Source of the DNA: Scolanthus callimorphus | Lineage: Eukaryota; Cnidaria; Anthozoa; Actiniaria; Edwardsiidae | DNA: 64,000 nucleotides | NCBI GenBank assembly: GCA_033964015.1 | Contig: CM066919.1 | Location: forward strand, 5,236,101-5,300,100 | Direction of reading: 5' to 3' | Part shown: piece after piece, positions 1 through 11,031 of the stretch | Layout of the letters: each line of letters opens with the position of its first letter | How positions within the stretch are numbered: position 1 is the stretch's first letter | Program-made: the position numbers and the translations under genes | The notes under the pieces: model-generated | Databases searched by the model: none | Told to the model about the DNA's origin: nothing | Seen by the model: only the letters and a program-made list of their open reading frames with translations

Positions 1-76
1 AAACTTGATTTTTTCAACATAAAATAATGGAATTCATTGCCAAAACCGACCAACTAGTTGGTTTATACTAAAACAA

Positions 77-168
77 TTAGACCTCTCGTCCTCATGTGCT
101 ATGATATCAATAAACCATTCGGCCTTCGGCCTCATGGTCTATTCATCATAGCACATTCTAATTGTTAA
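77..168. mobile_element. Short palindromic element
   Basis: ACAATTAGACCTCTCG at the left and TCTAATTGTT at the right enclose a hairpin TGTGCTATGATATCA / TCATCATAGCACA. A related palindrome is at 2306-2386 (AACAATTATTCCTCTCG ... CGAGGAATAATTGTT). Confidence 0.45.
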
Positions 169-321
169 ATAAACAGAGCGGATTTCAGGTAATAGACCAG
201 ATCGGCTAACGGGATGTTTACATTGTTGCCACTCAATTCAGATCGCGTGATGATTCCTTTAGGTTTGGGTGTTACAATTGTTTAATTTTTCTCACTCGGC
301 CAATTGCACGAGTGTATATGC

Positions 322-670
322 AGCAGCCTAGGGGAGAGGTCAAAACATGCGTACTTCCGTGGGTGCCCAATTTGGGGTGGTGGGGTAGGTGCCGGAGCCA
401 CCTACCTCTCAGAGCTGAATTTTAGAGCAAGTATCTCCTTAAATAAAATAGATATTAAAAGGTGTATGCTCCAACGCTTTCCTCGCAGCGAGAGGAGTCC
501 ATGTGTGCAATAAAACAGGTACCCCTAGATGATCATGCTCTGAGAAAATGAGGTCTGAAAAGGGGATATTGGGTACCTAAGGGGGTAGATGCCGGTACCC
601 ACCACCTCCCCTGAACAAATTGGGCACCATTCGAGTACAAGTGTTTTGACCTCTTCCCCTAGTCCCTGGC
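322..670. mobile_element. Inverted-repeat element (MITE-like)
   Basis: The sequence around 322-412 (CCTAGGGGAGAGGTCAAAAC, then GTGCCCAATTTG) recurs inverted at 575-670. Arms are diverged, loop about 160 bp. No coding potential seen. Confidence 0.5.
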
Positions 671-867
671 GTTCTGGTTGGGCTCCCTGTTGTTGGTAAG
701 ACGTGTGTGGCGTGACGTCACAGGAGAGCTCGGCCCAGTGCTCGCGCATCCTAAAGGTTTATCTCCGGTCAGAACGACTAGGCTGCTAGACTGTATGTGC
801 AGAACTAACAAAAGTATCCACCCAAAGGAATCATCACATAATCTGACCTGGTGGCAAACATGTAACA

Positions 868-1130
868 TATCAAGAAAGTGCTGTCGTTTTTATAGCAAAT
901 CCGCGCGGGTTGCCTGTGGTGTTCAAAACGTGTCTCAGGCCCCTCGGCGGGGGGTGAAAACAAAAGGCGACCAAGCGAATGATGTTTCTCGAATATCTGC
1001 AAGTTTTGGTAAATTTTCCTCCTTTTTTCGCTAAGATATGAGGAAAAGTACTTACAGACCTTCCAAATAAGGTAAGGGGAATTTTCTTACAATGAAGTTT
1101 TGCAACGTCGGCAAAACGACAGTTTCTTGA
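868..1130 (+). repeat. Dispersed repeat copy A
   Basis: About 260 bp shared in direct orientation with 4695-4955 (CCGCGCGGGTTGCCTGTGG, GATGTTTCTCGA, GAGGAAAAGTACTTACAG). Copy B has ATGGCGACCAAG opening a 24-codon ORF; copy A has lost that ATG. Origin unknown; it could be a duplicated promoter plus first exon or a transposon end. Confidence 0.55.
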
Positions 1131-1734
1131 TATGACACCGTTTAGGCGACAAAATTAGCCCCCCCCCCCCTTCTTCAGTAATCTTAGACGTTGTCCCCCC
1201 TCTTTCAAGGCATAAATTAAGGTTATCCCCCACCCCTCCCCTCTGGATCCTCAACCCCCCTCCTGTGATAATTATTGCGCAGTCCCTTAATTATTAGGTG
1301 AGGGAACGCTCGGCCACCAGACCATTAAATGAACGCCCCTTTGTAATGAGTGTGAGCTACAAGCGGCGAGTTACCGTTTCGAGTTTAAAAAAAATTCAGT
1401 GTGGAATCCGAAAAGTCCATCCATAAACGAGCATCAACGAGTTTTGTGATTGGATAAACGTTCAACACGGAAATTCTGGTTTCGAATACACCTTAGGTAG
1501 GGTCTCCAAGCTTCACTCATCAAACAATCAAAACCACTGAACCTATCAATCATCAAAACGTGAGCTCTAGGTACGAGAATTACCACAGGTTCTTTGCGAA
1601 AGTACTCTTCCATGGGAAAAGCTGAATTTCCCATGGCTATCCATGTGAATTCCGAACACTTCCCAAACGTATTGCCTGGGAAATTCACCTCTTCCCATGC
1701 GTGGGTTTCTGTAGAAATTCCCTGTGGACGTCAC

Positions 1735-2063
1735 CTTGTCCTGTCCTTCCTGCTGGTAGATGACCCAGTCTCCCCCATCTTGTGAAGATGCAAGCTTGTA
1801 CGTTTTCACCCATTCGTTACCGGGCGAATTCTTCACAGGTTCTCCTTGCGTGACAACACGCGTGACGGCTGTTCTTCTGTTAAAGGCTATTTGGAGCCAC
1901 TGATTAAGGTCGTCCACGTTTGCTGTCCAGGCACACGGGGCACTGTGAAGGCGAGCGTCTTGAGCTGCGTAACACGCACGATTTTCCCACACGCTCGATG
2001 CGGTGATCTGCGAATCGGTAATGCTCTTGTTCTCCATTCCTAGAGGCATTTCCTGCTTACATT
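1735..2063 (-). CDS. Exon 3 of secreted PAN/EGF/discoidin protein: F5/8 type C (discoidin) domain, partial
   Basis: Read on the minus strand, the exon opens after the acceptor tttttgtttag and gives ECKQEMPLGMENKSITDSQ, then a discoidin core ending at residues GQDK before the donor GACAAG/gtgacg. The MENKSITDSQITASS start, the NQWLQI strand and the WVKTYKLASSQDG segment are hallmarks of F5/8C domains, which in animals bind glycans or phospholipids on secreted and adhesion proteins. The exon needs one base from the preceding exon, and the EGF-like exon at 4463-4551 supplies it, giving the Glu before Cys. The last strands of the domain (normally ending in Gly-Cys) are missing. No matching terminal exon is visible in 1-1734, so the gene either continues left of the window or is truncated. 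Domain call is strong; gene identity (EDIL3/lactadherin-like) is only a family guess. Confidence 0.85.
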
Positions 2064-2159
2064 CTAAACAAAAAAGAGACCCTTTCAGCCTAATAATAAT
2101 AATTATAACAACAACAACAACAATAATATTAATGATAAATAACAACAATAAATAATATT

Positions 2160-2305
2160 AGTCAAATCACACTAGTGGTCTATTGTCAATGCTGCGTTAT
2201 AGCCTAGTAGCGAAAAGCGTCGATTTGAAAGCCAGAAAATGGCAAATGACCAGACCAGAAACCGTTTTTGGCTATACAAATTGACCTACTAGTGTGATTT
2301 GACTA
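2160..2305. mobile_element. MITE with ~20-bp terminal inverted repeats
   Basis: AGTCAAATCACACTAGTGG at the left is the inverse of ACTAGTGTGATTTGACT at the right. Length 146 bp. It directly abuts the palindrome at 2306-2386. Confidence 0.7.
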
Positions 2306-2355
2306 AAACAATTATTCCTCTCGCCCTCATGGCCTCTAAGTCAATATTGACTCAG

Positions 2356-2390
<35 letters not shown>

Positions 2391-2759
2391 AGCAGCAATA
2401 ATCAATGATGATAATAATTCCAAGTGCTCGTCGCTTGACTTGGAGGACTATGTTCTGAGAGATTGATAGGAAGATGGGTATTGAGGTATTGATAGAGTCT
2501 TTCTTCTTTTTCTTTCAAACGTTGCCTGCGGAGGAGGGCTAGGACGCAAATATATTTTCGACTTAGAGCGGGTTTCACATGACTGACGTGAAAGCCATTC
2601 ATGAGTAATTCACTAACCAATCAAATGCGAAAGTAATTCAACAACAAGCCAATCAGAGAGCGAGGTAATTCGGAATCTCTCCTTTTCGTGAGTGAGGCCC
2701 ATCACAAGTAATTGTTTTCTCTACGCGATCTGATTGGCTGAACGATAAAAGATCATGCT

Positions 2760-3080
2760 CTCAACCAATCAAATCACGTTATCGATGACGTCATCAGATT
2801 TTGATTGATATGTACCATTTGGCAATTTGCAGAGAAGATGTTGACAAAGTTTGACGGTCTTATTCTAAAAATTCGCGGAGATATAACCAGTTTGGTGAAA
2901 TCACGCGATCGATGACGTCATCACATTTTGATTGACAGGTGCGATGTGTGAGGCAATTTGTTGACAAAATTTGGCAATTGTATATTAGTTATTCACAGAG
3001 TTAAAAGCATTTTTAGGAAATAACGTTAGTAATGACGTCCCAAATATTTGATTGACAGGTTGTTTATGTGTTTGGTTATG
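2760..3080. repeat. Degenerate ~120-127-bp tandem repeat with TGACGTCA sites
   Basis: Three copies begin near 2784, 2911 and 3031, each with ATGACGTC(A) followed by TTTGATTGA and TTGACAAA(G/A)TTTG. Possible CRE/ATF-like motifs, but no gene start is near. Confidence 0.55.
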
Positions 3081-3338
3081 TTGTTTACCTGCCAGGAGAT
3101 AATTTCAGAGCTTTGAAAAGAAAATACAGGATAGGCCATAGAGTAGGCCATGGCCTAGGCCACGTTTTGTAGGCCACAAGGTAGGCCATGGCCTAGGCCA
3201 CGTTTTGTCCCGACCCCGAGAAAGGTCATCTGGTTTACTTCCTCCACTGATATGACGTGGTCGTGGTCATAGGCCAAAAGATGGAAGTGTTTTTGGCGTG
3301 TCGTACATGGCGCGAAGATTAGTGAAGACTACATATAA

Positions 3339-3572
3339 TTAAAGAGCCTCTGTCAGCCTCCATTTTGTCAGCCTAGCAACATACCGAGACAGCGAAAGCA
3401 TCCATTTCCATCGGCTTATTTAGGGAATGTAGTGCAATATGTGCGATTGAATTCGATAAATGAATGATAAAACTTCGTTTTTAGAAGACTCTTTCAAGAT
3501 TTCTACACGTAATTCGTTGTCTGATACCGACTGAAAACAATAACAAAGGAGTGGCTGACAAGGTCTCTTTAA
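3339..3572. mobile_element. MITE flanked by TTAA (piggyBac-type)
   Basis: TTAA|AGAGCCTCTGTCAGCC at the left and GGCTGACAAGGTCTCT|TTAA at the right. The TTAA duplication is the hallmark of piggyBac-superfamily insertion. About 230 bp. Confidence 0.6.
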
Positions 3573-3720
3573 AGATGAATTGTGAAGTTATGATGAGATG
3601 CTAATGGCAGCTTTACAGCCTATGTAAGTATTTTTCCCTGCAATACTTTGCCTCAAGAGAAATACTACCGAATCGCCACGGGGTTACAAGAATTAGTTCC
3701 TTCGTAATGTACAAAGAAAA

Positions 3721-3795
3721 AAATTGAAGTGACTCGAACCCACGACCTTGACTTTTATGGGCCAACGCTCTACCAGCTGAGCTATGGGGTTAACT
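3721..3795 (-). repeat. tRNA-Met-like sequence (SINE head or tRNA pseudogene)
   Basis: Minus strand has an A-box-like TAGCTCAGCTGGTAGAGC, a loop CCCATAA with CAT at the anticodon position, and a B box GTGGGTTCGAGTC. The acceptor strands do not pair and position 33 is C, so it is not a functional tRNA. Confidence 0.5.
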
Positions 3796-4462
3796 GGGAG
3801 CAGGTCGTGGAAAGTTGGATATATAAATCACGGCGAGATGAGTTTATGTGGTAGGTTCAACGTGATTTACTCTGCCGCGAGTCGGAAATGGAACAATTTG
3901 CTTTAGCCCAAATGCATTTTAAATGCGGCTACAGTTCATTTTGTTGAAGTCGCCAAGTAAACAAACCTATTACAAACCTATCTATGCCATGTTATGCCAT
4001 ATAGCTTCGTTCTATTGTTTATGCCTATGAATTATTAATCACTACACTGTGAGTATCCCATCTAGCCACGACCTTCGACGAATGCCCCAAATCTGCCGAC
4101 ATGCAGCGCGCGCGGGCGTTATTGCGGCAATCGTCATTGCCATTATTAATAACTAAACGAGTACTAATTAAAAATGCCTATCGGCACCTGAAATCTGAAA
4201 ACAATTTTAGAACTTTACTGGTTTCACTCGACGCGGTAAGAATACTGCGATGCATCTGATACACAAAACCACATACTAGGGTGACCAAAACTAAATGTAA
4301 AGACATTTTTCTAGCCAAAATATGACAGTCATATTTTAGCTAGAAAAATAGCATATTTGTGTGACAAAACTACCCCTCACCATCCTACACAGTGCCGGCG
4401 AATCGTGTGGCACCCTTCCAGATCTGGCCACCCTACTAACAAACGTCTTTCAAATATCTTAC

Positions 4463-4551
4463 CTTTGTCAAGCAAACAAGCGTATGTGTTGTTATGGTAA
4501 CACGTCTGACATCGGCTTCCATTGAGGCAAAGGGTAGCTCTCACAAGGAGT
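4463..4551 (-). CDS. Exon 2 of the same gene: EGF-like segment with a 1-nt frameshift
   Basis: After the acceptor tttattttgag, the exon reads TPCESYP in phase 0, matching the phase-0 end of exon 1. It then continues as CLNGSRCQTCYHNNTYACLL only if one extra base in the run of three T (plus positions 4529-4531, AAA) is ignored. It ends GACAAAG/gtaaga in phase 1, exactly what the discoidin exon requires. The spacing CESYPCLNGSRC is the N-terminal half of an EGF-like module; the expected second Cys of the CxC pair near the end is Leu. Both splice phases fit the repaired frame, so this looks like either a sequencing/assembly insertion or a recent disabling mutation in a real exon. Confidence 0.65.
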
Positions 4552-4694
4552 CTCAAAATAAACAAATAATAAATGAATAAACAAATAACCGCAGGCGAGC
4601 GATTTTAAAAGTTTCGAGTGTCTCTGCCAACATCACAAAACGTTTCTACGATCGGCGGGGTTCAAAGGAGGGATAGACCATCAGATTTTTGAGA

Positions 4695-4955
4695 GATATC
4701 AAGAAAGTTCTGTCGTTTTTATGGCAAATCCGCGCGGGTTGCCTGTGGTGTTCAAAACGTGACTCAGGCCCCTCGGCGGGGGGTAAAAACAAAATGGCGA
4801 CCAAGAGAAGGATGTTTCTCGAGTATCTGCAAGTTTTGGTCAATTTTCCTGCTTTTTTCGCTAAGCTATGAGGAAAAGTACTTACAGACCTTCCAAATAA
4901 GGTAAGGGGGGATTTCCTAATAAGGAAGTTCTGCAACATCGGCAAAACGACAGCT
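4695..4955 (+). repeat. Dispersed repeat copy B
   Basis: Partner of 868-1130. Contains AAAATGGCGACCAAGAGAAG in good Kozak context, ORF ending at a TGA shortly after FFAKL. Sits in the intron before the EGF-like exon. Confidence 0.55.
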
Positions 4956-5082
4956 TTTGGCGAAATTTTCTTGATCGGAAGGGTGAGGGGTTTGGGCAAA
5001 TACTTACCGCAAAACAATTCGAGCACAACTTTAACTGGAAACTTTGACAAAAAAGCGAGTTTTCGCTTGCAAGCTTTTTTCC

Positions 5083-6651
5083 CAGGGTCTGGATGGGGGG
5101 GTCCGCATGTCGGTAGTCAGTTAAAATTTCAGTAATTTGTCGGTAGTCAGTTAAAATTTCGGTAATTCGTCGGTAGTCAGTTAAAATTTTCGGTAGTCGG
5201 TAAATTTAAGTTAATAATTAAAAGTAGTAAAATTGAAAATTAAAAACCTTGTTAGTTACTCTCAGGTTCTACATTGGAGTCTCTTTTAAGATATTTTGCC
5301 TTTTTCTGAGTAGTAAGCGCTGCAAATCAGTAAATAGTCACTTTCGCGCGCTCTGATTGGTTCCTGAAGTAGCATAATTTTTCCAGTAAATAAAGGGATT
5401 CGAGCCCCCTGATTGGCAAACAATTTAAATTTATTCAGCAGCATTTGCTACAGTCAAAGCTCCCGTAAGTAACCACCTTGGGGATTGAAATTGTGGTCGC
5501 TAACAGAGCTGGTTGCTTACGAGAAGGGTTCTTGTAAGTGACCACTGGCAGTCACATGCTAGAAAAGTGGGTGTTGGTTGCTTATCAGAACTTGCAATGA
5601 CCAAATCTATGAAACCTTATCTGACCAGGACGCTGTAGATTTGACTATGAAGAATCTCTGCCCGTATATACATAAAGTACAGCTGTTAAAAAGCGCTGAA
5701 CAGCATAAATGAAATTTTACATGGTCGCTTACGAGAGCGGTCGCTCAGAGAGCTTCGACTGTAGTTTATTTACCGTGAGATGGCTGCTGCAAACAGATTG
5801 GCAGAATTAACAGAAGGAGAAACATTTGAAATGAAAAAAGTCCTTTGTGTATATTTTGTTTTGGAGACGTTATATCTGTTATATCCTTTGTCCGTGTTTT
5901 ATGTTTCTTTTAGCCATCGAATATAAACTATTTTAGTATATCTCAATGATAAAAAGAGATTTAAAAAATGTCCTAGCCTTTTCAGTACTCGTTTCTCTTA
6001 CCCACACAATGATAAGCTACATGGGAGCCGTAACAATAAAACCCTGACCCGGTTGCAAACCTCCAAAAACTGGGGGGCACAGTAATAAAAACCCAAGGAA
6101 GATTGTTGGGAAAGTTTAAGTAAACTCTTTTGCGCGCGAAGCGCGCCGAAAAATTAGAGCCCAGCATGTGAAGTTACCGCATACAGGGTGCACAATCGCA
6201 TATTTTTTTTTTTTTACTCTTCTGCTTTTGCATGAATTCTTTTCTGGGGAACGTAGCTTGCAGACTATTTTTTCATCCACCCCCCCCCCCCCCCCCAAGT
6301 CAAATGGTCGGCCCCTAACTTGTGAAAACTTGAATCTCAGCGCAAGTGAACAAAAGTCAAAAGTCTGTGCAAGTCACAACTTGCATCGACTTGTGTGAAC
6401 TTGCGTTTCGTTTGGCCGGGGCTTTATATAGAAGCGCTCGTGTAGTAGATAGCCGAGTTCGCAAGAATATAAATTAGGATTTATGTATGTTGACGATAGA
6501 AATGAAGAGTTTATAATACGGGCAATCATATATTGTCAGTAGTCAGTAAATATTTTTTTGTCGGTAGTCAGTAACTTTTTCCCCGTTTTGTCGGTAGTCG
6601 GTTATTTTTTAGGCCGTTTGTCGCTAGTCGGTTAACCCCATCCAGACCCTG
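5083..6651. mobile_element. 1.57-kb non-autonomous DNA transposon with CAGGGTCTGGATGGG ends
   Basis: CAGGGTCTGGATGGGG at the left and CCCCATCCAGACCCTG at the right are perfect inverted ends. Subterminal motifs GTCGGTAGTCAGTTAAAA occur about four times inside the left end and three to four times inside the right end, all in the same orientation. No transposase ORF. Another element is nested at 5451-5762. Confidence 0.75.
5451..5762. mobile_element. Nested MITE with CAGTCAAAGCTC ends
   Basis: CAGTCAAAGCTCCCGTAAG and GAGAGCTTCGACTG terminate a unit rich in GTGGTCGC-type motifs (GGTCGCTTACGAGAG). A related, larger patch is at 61155-61510. Confidence 0.6.
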
Positions 6652-7308
6652 TTTTCCCGGCGACCGCGTGTAACTGAGAATGGCTATAAACCTTTTGAAG
6701 AGTAGAACACAATGATATAATATTAGTAAATTGTCAAAAAATTGGCTAAATTTTAGTCCGTCACAATATAAAAAAGTGTGCCAAATTTTCTTTGTTCAAA
6801 TTTTATGACGATTCTTTCGGTCCGAGCTTTTCTGTTCAGACTTTCAGACTTTTATTATTATTACCATTTATGTAAATATTTTACACATAAACTGATCGAT
6901 AGCTAAAAAAAAAAAAAATGAGAATTATATAAATAACTACCTAACTTTAAAGCGCTATAAATCCTAAATATTCAAAACACAAACAAATTGAGTCCACCTT
7001 TAGTGTCATTCATTTTAATACAAAACTTGCTAGTTTTGACGGACTAGACGGACTAGTATCTACCGACTTGAGAAATCAGTTTCTGACAAAGAATTATTAA
7101 AATTGGATTAATTAGAAATATTTTTGTTCTCTGCTCTTCAAAGGATTTAAAATGACTCATTTCTCCGAGGCTAAAATCCGACAAAGTGTAAAATTGTGCA
7201 ACAAACCGCCCAGTAGTGTGGAGCTTCTCAAGTAAACAAGTTAGTTTTTAGTTCGAGAAAATTTAAAGAAAGAAAATTTAAACTTCGATAAACCAAACAG
7301 CTCCATAA

Positions 7309-8133
7309 TGTATCAGTCAATTCCAGCGGTGACCATGCCCCCCCCCGGGCATTTGGTCATTTTTAAAAATAAAACTGAAAATTCCCCGCCCCCGGGCTAG
7401 CAAAAATGCAGAATACCCCACGGCGGGGAACACAAAAAGCGGAAAAATGCCCCACCCCCGGACGAGAAAAAGACGGTAACTCTGCGTGACAAAGCCTCAC
7501 AACAAAACTTCAACTCCATTTATACTGTCCGAGCATTTACAATTTGTTTTTAAATGTACTTTAGTTTTCTCGTCTTTGAACGAGTTCTCATTTCACTGAA
7601 AGTGAGACAAAATATAAATAAAAAAGGGACATTCCTAGGCCATTCGCGGTTGTAGCCATTTAGCTGCATCTCTCAAGCATAGTTAGTATGCTCAAAGCGA
7701 AATTTTCCTTTATTTCTATTTGCAGAGCAACTATTTCGCAGTTATGTTACTTGACTTTTTGCGAAATTGGAACTCTGTTTATAGTGTCAATTCATTTTTA
7801 TGTTTTTTCCACTGAGACGAAATTGCGAAATCTGTTTCTTCTCTATAGAAGACTTTAACTGTGAAATGTGCAAATGTGTCAGTCTCCAAACGTGGTGTAT
7901 ACGGGCCATGCTCTGCATTATATTTTATGTGGCGTTATTTTCTGTAACTGGGTTGTAGTTCGCAAAACCCGACGCGCTTGAGATGAGAAAACCAAAATTC
8001 CCCCACCCCCTCCCCCGGGAAAAACAATTCCCGACCCGGGGCCAGCAAAATTTTCAAAATTCCCCACCCCAGGGAAGGCAGTGGTGTTCAAATGCCCCAC
8101 GGTGTCCGGTCACCGCTGGAATTGACTGATACA
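7309..8133. mobile_element. 825-bp inverted-repeat element
   Basis: TGTATCAGTCAATTCCAGCG (left) is repeated inverted at the right end (CGCTGGAATTGACTGATACA). The subterminal parts are rich in CCCC(G/A) runs. A solo end of the same family lies at 16642-16680. Confidence 0.7.
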
Positions 8134-8321
8134 TAAAGATAGAGCACTCTTTTAGCTTTGAAATGATATATAGCTGATTATCATAGTATGAATTGCGACT
8201 CGACGATAAATTCTTTTCGACGACACTCCTCAACGGGTTTACAGAGACCTTAAAAGCAGACGAAATGAAAGACATTTTGCCAAAGGACTTCTGGACCTTT
8301 CCTCATACCTTTACCACTCTA

Positions 8322-8582
8322 TACAGCCGATTGCGTTTGAGCGTTTTACCCTAACAGTTTGCACGTTATGTTTGAACGTTTGAAAGTTGCGTTTCTAGGA
8401 TGAAACGAGACGTTTCTATGGCGAACCAAAGATAGTTCTGTCCTCTCTGATTGGTCAGTGAAAAATACACATGGCGGTTGCTCTTGGAAACGTCCGACTT
8501 TTTGTCTCACAACGCAACTTTCAAACGTTCAAACATAACGTGCGAACTGTTAAGGTAAAACGCTCAAACGCAATCGGCTGTA
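8322..8582. mobile_element. Foldback MITE, ~261 bp
   Basis: ACAGCCGATTGCGTTTGAGC at the left matches GCTCAAACGCAATCGGCTGT at the right; pairing continues for about 70 bp (AACGTTCAAACATAACGTGC). Confidence 0.7.
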
Positions 8583-8586
8583 TGTA

Positions 8587-9003
8587 TTTGCTACGCGACC
8601 TCAAAATAATGTTTAGCTGTCAATCAAACCAAAATGCTAGATTCGGCCTCTGGCCTCGAACGTTTAACTTTCTGGTTCAAGAAAATTAACATTACAGCAT
8701 ACCTGCCAACCTTGGACAAGTGAAAACCGGGAGAAAGGGGAAAGTGTTGTCATAACCTCGTCTCACCCCCCCCCCCCCCCCAAAAAAAAAAAAAAAACAT
8801 TGCTCGCTTAAAATCTTTAGGTTTTAATGCAGAAATTGACTGAGCGAGTTTATTTCCCGGGAGATTTACGGTGAAAACCGGGAGACCGGAGATTTGACTC
8901 AAAACCGCGAGTCTCCCGCGTAAACCGGGAGAGTTGACAGGTATGTTACAGTTTTTTGCGTAAATACCAATCACAACAGTGAATTTTCAGGTCGCGTAGC
9001 AAT
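8587..9003. mobile_element. Inverted-repeat element containing another (8694-8948)
   Basis: TTGCTACGCGACCTCAAAAT and ATTTTCAGGTCGCGTAGCAA form the outer ends. Inside, ACAGCATACCTGCCAAC and GTTGACAGGTATGTTACA form the ends of a younger insertion containing a C tract and an A tract. Confidence 0.6.
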
Positions 9004-9089
9004 GCATACGGTGGTAAGTGGTAACATATTTTCTTTTTCGCACTTTCTTTTTGTCAAAGTCAGAAAAATTGTACTCAATACAAACTTAC

Positions 9090-9455
9090 CGGTAGACTGA
9101 AGTGATGTGAACTGGTGTTGTGCTGTAACTGGTCGGTTGTTGAGTTGTACTTGTCAGAAGAGAGGAGCTCACACCAGAACATCGAATCAGACGGGCCTGG
9201 ATTTGAAGCCGCGTTCAACGACAAACAAGGGAACAAGTCCAGACACTCAAACCAACAGGACAGAATGCTCTCTACTCGACTTGTTCGCAAAATTATTCCC
9301 ACTCCAGTGAGATATAAATAATTATTCTTCCTAAAGTTTGCGAATGAGATATTCTTCCCTCCTTGACGAGAAATTGCGGTTTGATTTTCACCATTTATCA
9401 TCTTTAAATCGATGAATAAAGCAAGAAATGGGAGCAGAAATACGAGAATATTCAT
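9090..9455 (-). CDS. Exon 1 of secreted PAN/EGF/discoidin protein: signal peptide and PAN/apple-like domain
   Basis: The minus-strand ORF starts MNILVFLLPFLALFIDLKM, a hydrophobic signal peptide, and continues for 122 codons to HHFSLP, where CCG/gtaagt is a consensus donor in phase 0. After the signal peptide, cysteines in the pattern SCWFEC...PCLSLN...WCELL are typical of PAN/apple modules, which bind protein or carbohydrate partners outside the cell. The reading frame hits a stop four codons past the donor, supporting the splice. The EGF-like exon at 4463-4551 and the discoidin exon at 1735-2063 follow on the same strand with compatible phases. The 4.5-kb intron between exons 1 and 2 is filled with inverted-repeat elements. 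I infer an extracellular adhesion or recognition protein; the exact orthologue is unknown. Confidence 0.75.
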
Positions 9456-10398
9456 GTCTGAAATATGTTAGTACAGTTAGCTGAATAGCTTTGTTCGCCG
9501 GCGTCATGTTCCCAGGGTAATTGAAGGCAATTAATTTTAATAATCAACCATATGCGTTTCAAAATAACCAACTCTCGCCAATGCTGCTCCTTCTAGGGAA
9601 CAAAGAAATCAAAGTGTTATTTAGAGAAAATTAAATGGGCGGCTACGATTGAACACCGGTAATATAATTTTATAGATTCACGTTCAACCGACGTTTTTAA
9701 ACGTTATTAAAAGCATTCAGTTTGAGTTACTTCTGCTTATTAGAATACCACGCAGGTGCATAAGACCGGAGGGGGGGATTTTATTTCATCAAAACTACAT
9801 AAGCCAAACATTTCATCCCATGTCGAAGCATAAATAGCTAAAAAAAATATTATTTTTATTTAATCGAATTATTTATTTTCCTCCATAAGCCAATGATTTC
9901 ATGATTTTAAGTCCAAAAGCAACACCGCCGACATAAACAGAAAATGGGATCAAAGATTCGCAACCCCCCAAAATACGCATGTTTGTCTTAAAAGACCTAA
10001 GTACGCAGCAGATTTCTTGGTCCCAAAAAAATACCGTCGAAGGAGTAAAATTATCGACCGCCAAAAAGGCGACACTCCCGTCGTTATGGTTTTTCCTGAG
10101 TACCCCCCTGGGGCACAAAATAAATCTCAGTTTCCGCAAAATATTTGCCCCGCTGTCCCTTACTTGCTGGCTGGCCGTGAAACCTTAAAATATGCTCAAA
10201 TGAAGCCAATATAGGTTTCGTTACTTTTTAGTAATAAGATTTGTGGCCACACGTTGCTCGAATCAAAACAATCTGTCTTAACAGACACACCTGCAAACCG
10301 TTTTAACACATTTTTTTGGAGGGGGGGGGGGGGGTGCTCGTTGTATGCCCCCTACTTTGCGCCTTTATTGTCCGTGTACACCCGTACACTGTTTACTT

Positions 10399-10624
10399 AA
10401 GCCCGGTGCACACTAGCGACATAACGACATAAGGACGTTATGTTGCAACGAAAAAAGCATGGGAAAATAAGTGAAATAATCAGTACTTTCCATGGATCAT
10501 CATTTGATTACTTCACCAAAGCAATCTTATGTAATTTTTTGTCGACTTGAACTTTGGAAACCACTAAATGTTGTTCGCGTGATATTTTTCTTATGTCGTT
10601 ATGTCGCAAGTGTGCACCAGGCTT
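10399..10624. mobile_element. MITE with GTGCACAC-type ends
   Basis: AAGCCCGGTGCACACTAGCG and GCAAGTGTGCACCAGGCTT are inverted ends, followed inward by matching GACATAACGACATAA / TTATGTCGTTATGTC. About 226 bp. Confidence 0.7.
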
Positions 10625-11031
10625 TAGGGTGCGTTTCTTTGGGAAAATCCGGATTCGGATTCTTGAATCCAAAAACGGATTTTTCTTTTTTTTGAGAACT
10701 CCAAAAAAGGATTCTGAATCCAACGAATCCACTGTCGTCGTGGAAGAGATTCAATCCAAATCTGGATTCGATGGATTCTGAATCCTTGAGATTCTTTGGG
10801 AAAAGATTCGAAAAGAATACTTTGGGTGAGTCAGTTGTTCTCTTGTGAGAGGGTCGTCCAGCGACTGTTACCATGGTAAAAATCCTTTTTGGGATTCAGC
10901 GTTTCAGTTAAAAATATACAGTTTCAAAAATATACAGCCATAGTTAGAGAGTTTTTTTGTTAATCTAAATGTCAACGCTCGGGTGTCCACATCACATTCT
11001 CAATGTAGAAGATAAAAAATTAAGAAATCTA

